This document shows positions 16,714 to 25,614 of a DNA stretch of 64,000 nt, one piece after another. The DNA lies in the NCBI RefSeq assembly GCF_016918505.1, contig NZ_JAFFPZ010000008.1, positions 62,001-126,000 on the forward strand, in the 5' to 3' direction. Source of the stretch: Desulforhopalus vacuolatus. GTDB lineage: Bacteria > Desulfobacterota > Desulfobulbia > Desulfobulbales > Desulfocapsaceae. The position numbers and the translations under genes are program-made. Under the pieces are notes generated by a model. That model was not told the DNA's origin, did no database searches, and worked only from the letters and a program-made list of their open reading frames with translations. Numbering within the stretch: position 1 is the stretch's first letter; each line of letters starts with the position of its first letter.

Positions 16714-18365
16714 CCTTTATCTCGCAATATATGCTCCATCACGTAACTATTGCTATCTTCCTTTGTCTTGCATTGGGCTATTTGCTGGGCAGATTAAGGT
16801 ATAAAACATTGGTTGTCGGGGCGACCGTTGGCACGCTTCTGGTCGGCTTGCTCATCGGGCATCTCGGGAAGTTTGAGATTGATGGCAACATAAAGACGAT
16901 ATTTTTTAGCCTTTTCATCTTTACGATCGGGTACGAAGTCGGGCCGTCATTCTTTCGCAGCCTGAAATCATCAGGAATTAAAGTTGTTCTTCAATCAGTA
17001 TTTTTCGCTGCGGCCGCTCTGGGTGTGGCCATGGCGTGCTTCAAGATTTTCAACATTCAACCTGGCGAGGCAGCAGGCATAATTGCAGGCGCGCTGACCC
17101 AAAGCGCGATAATTGGCACAGCCGCAACCGCGATCAGTGATCTGAGTATCTCTGCGAGCATGCAGCAGCAGATGCAATCGCAGGTAGCTGTTGCCTATGC
17201 ACTCACATACGTTTTGGGAACGGTTGGTGTGATTATTCTACTGAAAAATATTGCCCCGAAGCTCTTAGGTGCAGATCTCCGCGCAGAAACGAAAGCGATG
17301 ATCGAAAAGCACAATTATCATGGGGATACACCGCTATCAACAGCTGTCAGCCCAACGAAGCTCCGATCATTTATCGTGGAAAAGGGATCATCATATATCG
17401 GGCAATCCGTGGCGCAGCTCGAAGCTCAGTTCCAGGACCAGATTATAGTCGAGGGATTGTATCGAAATAATTCCAGCGTTGCTTTTTCTTTGGCAACAAA
17501 GATTACCGCCGATAACATCATCCTGGTTATTGGCGACCTCTCGGATATGGTTCAGTTGGAGGGTAATGGCCTTACGGAAACGTTTGATGAGAAATATCAG
17601 TCTGTCGATTTGCAGCAAGTTGATGTCATGCTGACCAGGGTGTTTCGTCGTGATCACCTCAAGGATCTTTATGCAAATAATATCGTGATTGTTTCCGATA
17701 AGTGCGAAGGCAATGCAGTTTCGGATCGAAATGATATGCAGGCAGGAGACACATTGACGCTGATTGGTCCCAAACGCTCCATTGAAAAAGTTGTGCACGA
17801 ATTTGGTTATCCGAAGCAGGTGGGCAGCGATACCGATGTCAGTTTTCTCAGCGCTGGTATCGTACTTGGTTTGATCGTCGGCGCCATTACTTTGGGAAGT
17901 GCTTCTATTCCCATTACACTGGGTGGTGGGGGCGGTGCCTTGCTCATGGGTTTGTTGATGGGGTGGTATCGCGACAAACACCCGCATTTTGGCCTGATTC
18001 CTGCACCCACGCGCTGGTTTCTCAAAAGCGTTGGCCTGAACCTGTTTATTGCCATCGTCGGGATCGAGGCGGGGGCCAGTTTTATCCCTGCGTTGCAATC
18101 GATGGGGTACATGGTGCTGGTTATTGGGCTGATAGTCTCGATCGTGCCGCATATTCTATCGATATTCTTTGCCAAATACGCGCTGAGGATGAATGCTGTT
18201 GATATCATTGGCGGGCAGTGCGGTGCAGGAACTATTACTGCCGGGTTGAATGCGGTAAACGAAGAATATGGTACCAGTATCTTTGCGCTCAGCTATACGC
18301 CAGGTTATGCAGTGGGCAATATTCTACTGACACTTATGGGGCCAATCGTCATTGCTTTTCTCTGA
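16710..18365 (+). CDS. aspT: Aspartate:alanine antiporter
   Basis: 551 residues of the AspT/AAEx family. Hydrophobic N- and C-terminal halves flank a hydrophilic centre (about 190-370) with two TrkA-C-like segments (IGQSVAQLEAQFQDQIIVEG and GDTLTLIGPKRSIEKVVHEF). The family motif TLGGGGGALLMGLLMGW lies in the second half. AspT exchanges external aspartate for internal alanine. With AsdA this is a known proton-motive metabolic cycle, described in Tetragenococcus and Comamonas. Translation is coupled to asdA by a 4-nt overlap. Confidence 0.94.
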   Translation: MTFISQYMLHHVTIAIFLCLALGYLLGRLRYKTLVVGATVGTLLVGLLIGHLGKFEIDGNIKTIFFSLFIFTIGYEVGPSFFRSLKSSGIKVVLQSVFFAAAALGVAMACFKIFNIQPGEAAGIIAGALTQSAIIGTAATAISDLSISASMQQQMQSQVAVAYALTYVLGTVGVIILLKNIAPKLLGADLRAETKAMIEKHNYHGDTPLSTAVSPTKLRSFIVEKGSSYIGQSVAQLEAQFQDQIIVEGLYRNNSSVAFSLATKITADNIILVIGDLSDMVQLEGNGLTETFDEKYQSVDLQQVDVMLTRVFRRDHLKDLYANNIVIVSDKCEGNAVSDRNDMQAGDTLTLIGPKRSIEKVVHEFGYPKQVGSDTDVSFLSAGIVLGLIVGAITLGSASIPITLGGGGGALLMGLLMGWYRDKHPHFGLIPAPTRWFLKSVGLNLFIAIVGIEAGASFIPALQSMGYMVLVIGLIVSIVPHILSIFFAKYALRMNAVDIIGGQCGAGTITAGLNAVNEEYGTSIFALSYTPGYAVGNILLTLMGPIVIAFL

Positions 18366-18388
18366 GTGATGGCCGTTGCTGTCCGGAA

Positions 18389-18414
18389 GGGTACCTTGAA
18401 TATTCAAGGTACCC
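18389..18414. repeat. Perfect 26-bp palindrome: both MITE ends joined
   Basis: Perfect inverted repeat, arms GGGTACCTTGAAT and ATTCAAGGTACCC, starting 24 nt after the aspT stop. The arms equal the ends of the 141-bp element at 14192. It may act as a transcription-stopping hairpin for asdA-aspT, although no T-run follows. Confidence 0.75.
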
Positions 18415-18444
18415 TGTTGTGAGATGAGCCACCTGTTGTGCTGA

Positions 18445-18465
18445 AGACGCCCAAATTGGGCGTCT
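18445..18465. repeat. AGACGCCCAA hairpin
   Basis: Inverted repeat with 10-bp perfect arms (AGACGCCCAA and TTGGGCGTCT) around one base. It is the same family as the GTAGAGACGCC hairpin at 45065-45099. A copy of the mosaic intergenic repeat occupies most of the remaining 18466-18781 gap, with modules CCTGTCTCCCGTCTCC and CACCAATAGAAAGTG...GTCACAACGTAATCG. Confidence 0.65.
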
Positions 18466-18539
18466 CTACAAGGACATCCTTCCCACAAAGACAACGCCAT
18501 ATTGCCACTACGGGGATATCGCGGCAGAATTGTATCCGG

Positions 18540-18781
18540 ATTTGTATAATCAATACCCGCAAGATAAAAGATTTTTTTGCCAAAGGAATACTCTAAACAT
18601 GCGAAAGGAGCATTTTATATAGAGAATCTTTCGTGTGTTTCGTTGGTCATCCAGTCTTTCCACCTTTTGCGTTTCCCTTTCTCCTGTCTCCCGTCTCCTT
18701 TCTCCCCTTTCCCTGCCTTTAAATTCACCAATAGAAAGTGAAAATGGCATTTAGAGAGGTCACAACGTAATCGAAATGGTC
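18540..18781. repeat. Copy of the mosaic intergenic repeat
   Basis: Contains CATGCGAAAGGAGCATTTTATA, then TTTCTCCTGTCTCCCGTCTC, and ends with a block of about 55 bp nearly identical to 6462-6516. It abuts the dbpA stop codon. No gene seen in 18366-18781. Confidence 0.7.
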
Positions 18782-20155
18782 TTACTCATGTCGGTGTACA
18801 ATAAAGTGGCGGCCCTTGATTTTGTTTTTGGAGAGCGCTTTTTCGGCTTTATCCGCCATCTTGCGCTCGATGGCCACGTAGGAATAGAACTCAAAGCAGT
18901 TGATCTTACCCACGCAGCTTCCGGCAATTCCCGCATCTCCGGTAAGAGCACCGAGAATATCTCCAGGGCGAAGTCTGGTCTTTCGTCCACCGTTGATGGA
19001 GAAGGTTACCATGGGAGGTGCGCTCTTTTCGGTTGAGGGCTCAAGCTCTTTGATATCTGAAGCCTCAAAAGCAGTACCCATCAGGGTATTTATCTCTTCC
19101 AGCCTGAAGCGTTCGCCAGGTGCCATAAGAGAAAAAGCCATGCCCTCTTTTCCGGCCCGGCCTGTCCGACCGATGCGGTGGATATACACCTCCGACTCAA
19201 AGGGAAGGTCAAAGTTGATTACCGTGCTGAGCTCTGAAATATCAAGGCCCCTGGCGGCGACGTCCGTGGCAACCAGAATGGGGCTGCTGCCGTTGGAAAA
19301 ACGCACCAATATTTCAGTTCGATCCTTCTGCTCAAGGTCACCGTGAATGGCCAGAGATGAAAAGCCTTTTGCCTCAAGAAATTTTGCCAGAGATCTGCAC
19401 TGCAGTTTTGTATTGCAGAAAATCAGTGTCGATGCAGGCTTGCACGTTGCTAAAATCTGCGCAGTAACAGCGGGCTTTTGATCCTCCTTTGATTTGTAAA
19501 AATATTGTCGAATAACGTTTTCTTCGTGCTCAGCATCCACTATCACCCGGTGCGCGTTTTTCTGAAAGCGCGTACTGAGCTTCAGGATCGGCTTTGGAAA
19601 GGTCGCAGAAAAAAGAAGAGTCTGGTGAGTTTTAGGAACATACCCCATGATAACTTCGATGCTGTCGGCGAAGCCAATATCCAGCATGCGGTCCGCCTCA
19701 TCGAGAACAAGGGTGGTGACATTATCAAGGTTCATTGTTCCGCGCTTTAAATGCTGTTCAATACGCCCGGGAGTTCCCACTACAATATGTCCCTGATGCT
19801 CCAGAGAACTCTGCTGGGGCAGGAAAGGAACCCCGCCGCAGATGGTTACAATCTTGATATTGTGTTTAAATCGGGCTATGCGCCGCAGCTCAACAGCCAC
19901 CTGCTCTGCCAGCTCGCGGGTGGGGCATATCACCAGGGCCTGCACCCTGAAGAGCTTCACATTCAGATTGTGCAGCAGGCCGATACCAAAAGCTGCGGTC
20001 TTCCCGCTTCCCGTTTTTGCCTGGGCCAGCAGGTCATCACCTTGAAGTACATGGGGCAGGCTCTCCGCCTGAACTGGAGTCATCTCGTGGTATCCCAGAG
20101 TGTCCAGATTTTCAATCATTGCTTTGGTTAATGGTAACGCGTTAAAAGTACTCAT
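18782..20155 (-). CDS. dbpA: ATP-dependent RNA helicase DbpA
   Basis: 457 residues, the length of DbpA. The DEAD-box core has the Q motif region MTPVQAESLPHVL, Walker A AKTGSGKTAA (near 45), PTRELAEQV, DEAD (LVLDEADRMLD), SAT (FSATFP) and HRIGRTGRAGK. The C-terminal domain (RLRPGDILGALTGDAGIAG...IERKMADKA) is the DbpA RNA-binding RRM that recognises hairpin 92 of 23S rRNA, distinguishing it from other DEAD-box proteins. It acts in late 50S subunit assembly. It is transcribed alone between repeats. Confidence 0.93.
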   Translation of the reverse strand: MSTFNALPLTKAMIENLDTLGYHEMTPVQAESLPHVLQGDDLLAQAKTGSGKTAAFGIGLLHNLNVKLFRVQALVICPTRELAEQVAVELRRIARFKHNIKIVTICGGVPFLPQQSSLEHQGHIVVGTPGRIEQHLKRGTMNLDNVTTLVLDEADRMLDIGFADSIEVIMGYVPKTHQTLLFSATFPKPILKLSTRFQKNAHRVIVDAEHEENVIRQYFYKSKEDQKPAVTAQILATCKPASTLIFCNTKLQCRSLAKFLEAKGFSSLAIHGDLEQKDRTEILVRFSNGSSPILVATDVAARGLDISELSTVINFDLPFESEVYIHRIGRTGRAGKEGMAFSLMAPGERFRLEEINTLMGTAFEASDIKELEPSTEKSAPPMVTFSINGGRKTRLRPGDILGALTGDAGIAGSCVGKINCFEFYSYVAIERKMADKAEKALSKNKIKGRHFIVHRHE

Positions 20156-20185
20156 AAATCCTTTTTTTTATTAAATTCAGGCCTG

Positions 20186-20414
20186 TAAGACCATTTACAT
20201 TTTGTATTGGCGGATTCAAAGGCAGGAGACGGAAAAAGGGAGACAGGAGAAAGGAGACGGGAGAAAGGGAAAAGCAAAAGACGGAACAGCGAAAAACTTT
20301 TTTCTCAATAATGCTTTTTGCCTTCCTTCGCGTTCTTCGCGGTGAAAAAATGTCTTATCGCCTTTTGCTTTTTCCTGTCTCCCGTCTCCCGTCTCCTTTT
20401 TCCCCTTTTCCTTT
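20186..20414. repeat. Inverted copy of the mosaic intergenic repeat
   Basis: Starts CCATTTACATTTTGTATTGG, then GCGGATTCAAAGGCAGGAGA, and contains tandem GGAGACGGGAGAAAGG units, GACGGAACAGCGAAAAAC and a TTCGCGTTCTTCGCGGTGAAA module. It closes with the opposite-strand form CCTGTCTCCCGTCTCCCGTC. The two orientations face each other, so the block can form a large stem. It separates dbpA from the next minus-strand gene. Confidence 0.7.
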
Positions 20415-22034
20415 TTAATCTTGAGGTTCTGAAGCCAACATATTTAAAGTCACGGCCTCGGCGACCTTAATACCATCCACGGCTGAGGAGAGTATGCCGC
20501 CAGCATACCCCGCACCTTCACCCGTGGGATAGAATCCTCTGGTATTGATACTCTGCAGATCGTCGGTGTTGCGTTTGATGCACACCGGCGAGGATGTACG
20601 GGATTCCACCCCGGTGAGAACGGCATCGGCCAGGTCGAAATCTTTGATTTGTCTGGCAAAGGCGGGCAGGGCTTCGCGGATGGCAGTAATTGCGTACTCC
20701 GGCAGGGCCTTACTGAGATCGCAGAGGGTAACGCCGGGGCTATAGGAGGGCTGTACCGAACCAAACGCGGAAGAGGGCCGACCGGCCAGAAAATCACCCA
20801 CCAGTTGTCCCGGCGCATGATAATTACTCCCGCCAAGCTCAAAGGCCCGTGATTCCCAAAAACGTTGAAATTCCATACCGGCCAGTGGGCCACCCGGGTA
20901 ATCTTTGGGTGAAATGTCTACCACAATAGCGCTGTTGGCATTTCGTTCTTTGCGCGAATACTGGCTCATGCCATTTGTTACTACCCGACCGGCTTCAGAG
21001 GTTGAAGCAACGACAGTGCCTCCCGGACACATGCAAAAGCTGTATACCGTTCGGCCATTGCCGGTATGATGAACAAGTTTGTAGTCGGCGGCACCGAGCA
21101 GCGGATTGCCGGCGTTTTTGCCATAGCGACCGCGATCAATAAGGGACTGGGGATGCTCAATGCGAAAGCCTATGGAAAAAGCCTTTGCCTCGATATAAAT
21201 TCCACGACGGAGAAGCATCTCAAAGGTGTCGCGGGCACTATGGCCAATGGCTGCAATGAGATGATTTGTGGGGATACGCTCACCACTGGCCAATACAACC
21301 CCCTGCACCTGACCGTCTTCAACAAGGACATCATCCACCCGGCTCTGAAAGCGAATATCTCCCCCCAGGGACAGGATGTGGGCACGCATTTTTTCCACGA
21401 TACCAATAAGTTTATAGGTCCCTATGTGAGGCTTGCTGACATACATGATTTCCGGGGGTGCCCCGGCCTCAACAAATTCAGTAAGAACCTTTCTGCCGTA
21501 ATGTTTGCGGTCTTTGATCTGGGTGTGCAACTTGCCATCGGAAAATGTTCCGGCGCCACCTTCTCCGAACTGAACATTTGATTCCGGATCAAGAATACCT
21601 TTGCGCCATAAATCAAAGGTGTCTCTGGCCCGCTCCCGCGCAATCTTGCCACGCTCCAGAATTATCGGCCGCAAACCGGCCTGCGCCAGGATCAGACCGG
21701 CAAAGAGGCCGGACGGGCCCATACCAATGATGACCGGCCGGGTGGTGAGCGGCTTTTTGGGAACACCGGCTACAAAATGATAGGAGGTGTCCGGGGCGAT
21801 TTTCAGGTGTGGATCTTTCTTGAATCTGGAGAGAAGTCCGGCCTCATCTGCTGCTTCAAGATCAAGAGTGTAGACAAAGGTAATGGCGGAAGGTTTTCGT
21901 GCATCAACACCGCGTCGAAAAATCGTATAGCTGATAAGATCATCTGCAGGGATGCCAAGATATTTTATAATTGCCTGCAGGATGTCAGCTTCGTCATGTT
22001 TGAAAGGGAGTTTTATCTCTGTTAATCTAAGCAT
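20415..22034 (-). CDS. COG2509 FAD-dependent oxidoreductase, function unknown
   Basis: 539 residues. The N-terminal domain (about 1-95) precedes an FAD-binding Rossmann motif, VIIGMGPSGLFAGLILAQAG (near 102). Further conserved segments are FGEGGAGTFSDGKLHT, the second nucleotide-binding strand LIAAIGHSARDTF, and FYPTGEGAGYAGGILSSAVD near the C-terminus, which closes the FAD site. This is the COG2509 type of uncharacterised FAD-dependent dehydrogenase found widely in bacteria. The substrate is not known. Its last codons run into repeat-rich DNA but the protein looks complete. Confidence 0.85.
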   Translation of the reverse strand: MLRLTEIKLPFKHDEADILQAIIKYLGIPADDLISYTIFRRGVDARKPSAITFVYTLDLEAADEAGLLSRFKKDPHLKIAPDTSYHFVAGVPKKPLTTRPVIIGMGPSGLFAGLILAQAGLRPIILERGKIARERARDTFDLWRKGILDPESNVQFGEGGAGTFSDGKLHTQIKDRKHYGRKVLTEFVEAGAPPEIMYVSKPHIGTYKLIGIVEKMRAHILSLGGDIRFQSRVDDVLVEDGQVQGVVLASGERIPTNHLIAAIGHSARDTFEMLLRRGIYIEAKAFSIGFRIEHPQSLIDRGRYGKNAGNPLLGAADYKLVHHTGNGRTVYSFCMCPGGTVVASTSEAGRVVTNGMSQYSRKERNANSAIVVDISPKDYPGGPLAGMEFQRFWESRAFELGGSNYHAPGQLVGDFLAGRPSSAFGSVQPSYSPGVTLCDLSKALPEYAITAIREALPAFARQIKDFDLADAVLTGVESRTSSPVCIKRNTDDLQSINTRGFYPTGEGAGYAGGILSSAVDGIKVAEAVTLNMLASEPQD

Positions 22035-22192
22035 TTAAGTGATTGAGTTTTTTAGATTTATGCAGGTTGCGAAGGTAACTCGTCGTTTTCATTTATTTTC
22101 ATTTAATGAGCGGTTATTTCTGAATTTTTCCATTTTGCCGCGTAAAGGCAAAAAAGGTCAACCATAAGCACTTTGTGAAAGAATTTCACCGC

Positions 22193-22816
22193 TTATTTCC
22201 GTAAAACAAAAATTCCAAAATTCCCACCGCCGGTAATCCTTTCCTTTTCAATTTTCAATCCTGCTTTTTCGATTACGCGTGGCAGGCCGCCATTTTTTAT
22301 AAAATGACGATAATTTTTATGATGATCTCCTCCCGCCAGAAATTCAAAAAATCTTATTACTATTTTTGAATATACCCCTTCAAAATTTTCTATTGGTCCG
22401 GGATGGTAATCAATCAGGAGGATTCTTCCGTTATTTTGAAGAATTCTTGTCGCTTCTTTCAGTATTTCTATTCTTATGACGTCTGAAACTTCATGCAAAA
22501 TAAGAGAACAGGTGATCAAATCAAAAGAATGCGGTTTAAATTCAGTTTTTGTGGCACTGCCAACAATGAGATTTGCTTTCTCATTCAGTTTTTTGCGGGC
22601 GACCCTGATCATGGAAAGCGATACGTCAATACCAGATATATTTTCAGTATATTTTTGATAAATCTTTAATAAGGAACCTGTTCCACAGCCTATATCCAAC
22701 ACACTTGTATTTTTGCTCACTGGAGACATTTCCAATCCCATGATTTTTAAATTTCTCACCATGGGCTCTATGATTCTATCATAGCCTTTTGATACATTTT
22801 TATATTGATCTTTCAT
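22193..22816 (-). CDS. Class I SAM-dependent methyltransferase
   Basis: 207 residues from the ATG at 22816 (GAAGG upstream). An earlier in-frame start exists, but its extra residues are encoded by the CGTGTCCATTCGTGGTT repeat, so it is not used here. Motif I is LDIGCGTGSLL (41-50), then GIDVSLSMIRVA, the acidic motif II region SFDLITCSLILHEV, and LLIDYHPGP. It resembles the UbiE/Methyltransf_11 group; the substrate is unknown. The gene is A+T-richer than its neighbours and sits between a short gap and a repeat, which hints at transfer. Confidence 0.8.
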   Translation of the reverse strand: MKDQYKNVSKGYDRIIEPMVRNLKIMGLEMSPVSKNTSVLDIGCGTGSLLKIYQKYTENISGIDVSLSMIRVARKKLNEKANLIVGSATKTEFKPHSFDLITCSLILHEVSDVIRIEILKEATRILQNNGRILLIDYHPGPIENFEGVYSKIVIRFFEFLAGGDHHKNYRHFIKNGGLPRVIEKAGLKIEKERITGGGNFGIFVLRK

Positions 22817-23151
22817 ATCAGCCTTCGGCAGTTTGCAACCACGAATGGACACGAATTTTCACTAATAACAATTACATTTCAAAGAACACGATTGCGTAGA
22901 CATCTTTTTTGGCGATTAAGAATGGATAAACAGGATGTAAAAAAAGCATAACTTAATAGAAATGGTCTAATCATGCGAAAAATGGCATTTTTTATAAAAG
23001 CGTAACTTCTTAAAGTTTTTTGCCTTTATTCGCATGATTAGAGCTTTTATTCGTTGGCAAAAAGTTTTTCGCTGTTCCTTCTTTTGCTTTTCCCTGTCTC
23101 CTGTCTCCCTTTTTTTATTTAATCCCGAAAGGCTTCAGCTGTAGAAAAGCA
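22817..23151. repeat. Mosaic intergenic repeat, near-identical to 13736-13960
   Basis: From about 22838: CGAATGGACACGAATTTTC, GCGTAGACATCTTTTTTGGC, GGATAAACAGGATGTAAAA, a CATGCGAAAAATGGCATT block, TTTTTTGCCTTTATTCGCAT and TTTCCCTGTCTCCTGTCTCC. No gene seen. It separates the methyltransferase from the CBS gene. Confidence 0.75.
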
Positions 23152-23553
23152 TTAAAAAAGTTCATTGTTGAGAATCAAAGAGGCAAGAGAAATCATACCG
23201 ATAAGCTCACCTCCATCGTCAACCGGAGCTCTTCGTATTCCAGCCTGGCAAATCAGACGGGAAACATAGCGTATGTCCATATCCGCAGGCACGCTGATAA
23301 CAGGTTTTGTCATGATTTCATAGACATTCACTTTCTGTGGGGAGCGACCGGGCATGATTACCCCTTTAATAAAATCCTGATAAACCAGTATCCCCCAGGC
23401 ATCATCTGCATGCCTTTTATTGACAAGAAGTGAGTAGACTTTTTCAGAACGCATCTTCGCGGCAGCCTCACTGGCGGTTGCCATGCCGTCAATGTACACG
23501 ATCTTACGCATCACGTCCCTTGCCCGAATTATTGTGGTATTGTCAGGTGCCAT
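23152..23553 (-). CDS. CBS-domain pair protein
   Basis: 133 residues from the ATG at 23553 (GGGAG 6 nt upstream); an earlier start adds 10 residues. Two CBS motifs fill the protein: RARDVMRKIVYIDGMATASE (first) and VYEIMTKPVISVPADMDI, then PVDDGGELIGMISLASLI (second). CBS pairs commonly bind AMP, ATP or SAM and regulate channels and transporters. It is the last gene of the DUF1538/P-II cluster, 44 nt after the P-II-like gene, so it is probably a second nucleotide sensor for that system. That role is an inference. Confidence 0.85.
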   Translation of the reverse strand: MAPDNTTIIRARDVMRKIVYIDGMATASEAAAKMRSEKVYSLLVNKRHADDAWGILVYQDFIKGVIMPGRSPQKVNVYEIMTKPVISVPADMDIRYVSRLICQAGIRRAPVDDGGELIGMISLASLILNNELF

Positions 23554-23597
23554 AATTTCTCCCTTTATAGAAACAAATATCATTGACGAATTATTGA

Positions 23598-23945
23598 CTA
23601 CAAATAGCTGTTTCGAACTTCTTCTTTGAATTTTTCCATCTGGCTTTCCAAACCGATAACATGTTCAACTGGAAGTACAAAAGCAATGCCTGTTCCAGGC
23701 TCATGAAATTTTCCCGCTTTCTTTATAGCGTCTAAAATTTTAGCAACAAAATGTTCTTCGACAAGGAACATGATAATGTCGGTTTGTGCTTCCAGCGAAA
23801 GGCCAAAAAAAGTTTTCGCCTCCTTGAGCCCGGTTCCTCTGGCCGGTATGATGGTCGCTCCAGTGGCTCCGGCCTCTTTTGCCGAATCAACAATATGGTC
23901 AGTGAGATCCGGTTTTACCGAAGATAAAATAAGTTTAAAGCGCAT
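23598..23945 (-). CDS. P-II-like signalling protein with shortened T-loop
   Basis: 115 residues. The ferredoxin-like P-II fold is indicated by FKLILSSVKPDLTDHIVDSAKEAGATGATI, a GFATGTG-like ARGTG, DIIMFLVEEHFVAKILDAI and GTGIAFVLPVEHVIGL. Between ARGTG and the next strand only about 18 residues occur, so the T-loop is shorter than in GlnB/GlnK and has no equivalent of the uridylylated Tyr51. It overlaps the upstream DUF1538 gene by 11 nt, so the two are probably translated together. No amtB or glnA is nearby. The likely target is the DUF1538 pair. Confidence 0.85.
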   Translation of the reverse strand: MRFKLILSSVKPDLTDHIVDSAKEAGATGATIIPARGTGLKEAKTFFGLSLEAQTDIIMFLVEEHFVAKILDAIKKAGKFHEPGTGIAFVLPVEHVIGLESQMEKFKEEVRNSYL

Positions 23946-24729
23946 TCCTCTTCTCCATGATTTTTGTACTGCGTTTTGTTTTCCAGTTCATCAACTGAGC
24001 ATAGCCCAAAACGGCAATGATTGGAAAAAGACTGGCAAAAGCAATAAGGCCAAAACCGTCCAGGGCAGGATTTCGTCCAGGCACGGTGGCGGACAAGCCA
24101 AGACCAAGGGCCGCCACCAGAGGTACTGTTACTGTTGAAGTGGTGACCCCGCCCGAATCATACGCCAGAGCAATGATGCTTTTGGGAGCAAACAGGGTTT
24201 GTACAATAACAATCATATAGCCGACAAGAATGTACAGGTAAAGTGGGGTCCCGGTGACAATGCGAAAGGTTCCGAGGCTTATTCCAAAAGCGACGCCTAT
24301 GGCAACGGTAATTCTCAACCCCCATTGACTGATCGTCCCGGCGGATACCTCATTGGCTTTATACGCCACGGCGATAAGAGATGGTTCGGCGATGGTGGTT
24401 GCAAAGCCGATCATGGCCGCAAAAAGATACACCCAGCCATACGCCTTCCAGTCTGCCTCGCTGACAATTTCCGCTGCACCATAAATAAAGGCGGGATCAG
24501 ACAGCTGGTCAGCCATAATTTTTCCCAGGGGGAAAAGTGCTTTTTCAAGTCCTGCCAGAAACAGGGCAAGGCCAATAACAACATAAACGCCACCGACAAG
24601 GAGACGACGCAGATGGGGAATTGGCTGACGCAGGACGAGGAGCTGAAAACCGGTAATGAGAAGAATAATCGGCAGCACATCTCTGCAGGTAGCAAGCAAT
24701 ATTTTACCGAAATCATACATGAATTCCAC
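23935..24729 (-). CDS. DUF1538 membrane protein, second of pair
   Basis: 264 residues from a GTG at 24729 with GGGGAA 7 nt upstream; ATG at 24720 is possible. Very hydrophobic with about seven or eight membrane segments. The DUF1538 hallmarks are FATTIAEPSLIAVAYKANEV and AYDSGGVTTSTVTVPLVAAL, followed by [20 protein letters not shown]. Many genomes carry two DUF1538 copies, separate or fused. No substrate is established to my knowledge. It lies 17 nt after its paralogue and overlaps the P-II-like gene. Confidence 0.88.
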   Translation of the reverse strand: MEFMYDFGKILLATCRDVLPIILLITGFQLLVLRQPIPHLRRLLVGGVYVVIGLALFLAGLEKALFPLGKIMADQLSDPAFIYGAAEIVSEADWKAYGWVYLFAAMIGFATTIAEPSLIAVAYKANEVSAGTISQWGLRITVAIGVAFGISLGTFRIVTGTPLYLYILVGYMIVIVQTLFAPKSIIALAYDSGGVTTSTVTVPLVAALGLGLSATVPGRNPALDGFGLIAFASLFPIIAVLGYAQLMNWKTKRSTKIMEKRNAL

Positions 24730-24745
24730 TCAAAAATTCCCCTTT

Positions 24746-25480
24746 TTATCTGAAGATGAGAAGTCCATAACCCATAACAAAAATCATCGGAAGAAGAGAT
24801 GCAAAAGCGATAAGACCAAAACCATCTAAAAGAGGACTTCGTCCTTTGATTGATGAGGCCAACCCTACTCCCAAAGCGGTAACCAGTGGTACGGTAATGG
24901 TGGATGTGGTTACTCCACCAGCATCATAGGCTATACCAATAATCTCTTTCGGGGCAATTATGCTCATCAGCATCACAACAACATAACCGCCGATGATCAG
25001 ATAATGAACAGGCCAGCCGCGGATGATACGCATGACACCGACAAGGATAGCAAGCCCCACAGAAAAAGCGACAGACATGCGAAGTCCAAAAGCATATCGC
25101 TGCAGGGATTCTGGACCGGGGTCAATAAGCCCTCCCTGGCTGGCAATATTGGCCGCTTCCCAGGCCACTGCTATGAGGGCAGGTTCTGCCACCGTGGTAG
25201 AGAAGCCCAGGGCAAAGGCAAAGGAGAGGAGCCAGAAGATACTGCCCTTTCTGGCCAGGGCATGGGCCATTGTCTCACCAATGGGGAACAGGCTCATTTC
25301 CAGTCCCTGAACAAACAAGGTGAGGCCAGCGACCACAAGAAGAGTACCAAAAAGGACTTCTCCCAATTGAGGTAAAGGCTGTTGCAGGACAACGATTTGA
25401 AAAAAAGAAATAACCAGAATAATGGGAAGCAGATCAGTAAAAGACTGCTTAATTTTGTTTAGAATTATGGAAGTGATCAT
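24746..25480 (-). CDS. DUF1538 membrane protein, first of pair
   Basis: 244 residues from the ATG at 25480 (AGGGA upstream); a longer reading adds 28 non-membrane residues. Paralogue of the next gene: [40 protein letters not shown] and [20 protein letters not shown] align with it throughout. The conserved AEP and GGVTTST segments fall in membrane helices, suggesting an inverted-repeat transporter core. It heads an operon with the second DUF1538, P-II-like and CBS genes. Confidence 0.88.
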   Translation of the reverse strand: MITSIILNKIKQSFTDLLPIILVISFFQIVVLQQPLPQLGEVLFGTLLVVAGLTLFVQGLEMSLFPIGETMAHALARKGSIFWLLSFAFALGFSTTVAEPALIAVAWEAANIASQGGLIDPGPESLQRYAFGLRMSVAFSVGLAILVGVMRIIRGWPVHYLIIGGYVVVMLMSIIAPKEIIGIAYDAGGVTTSTITVPLVTALGVGLASSIKGRSPLLDGFGLIAFASLLPMIFVMGYGLLIFR

Positions 25481-25614
25481 TTTTTTCCCTGACTCTTGCA
25501 GAATGTCATGACAGTAAATGCGACGAAAAGAGGGCGGAACTCTTGTTACGTTACATCGACCCAACCACGTTTACAAAAAAAAGAAAGCCGCCAGGCTGTT
25601 AACTTCTACGTTAA

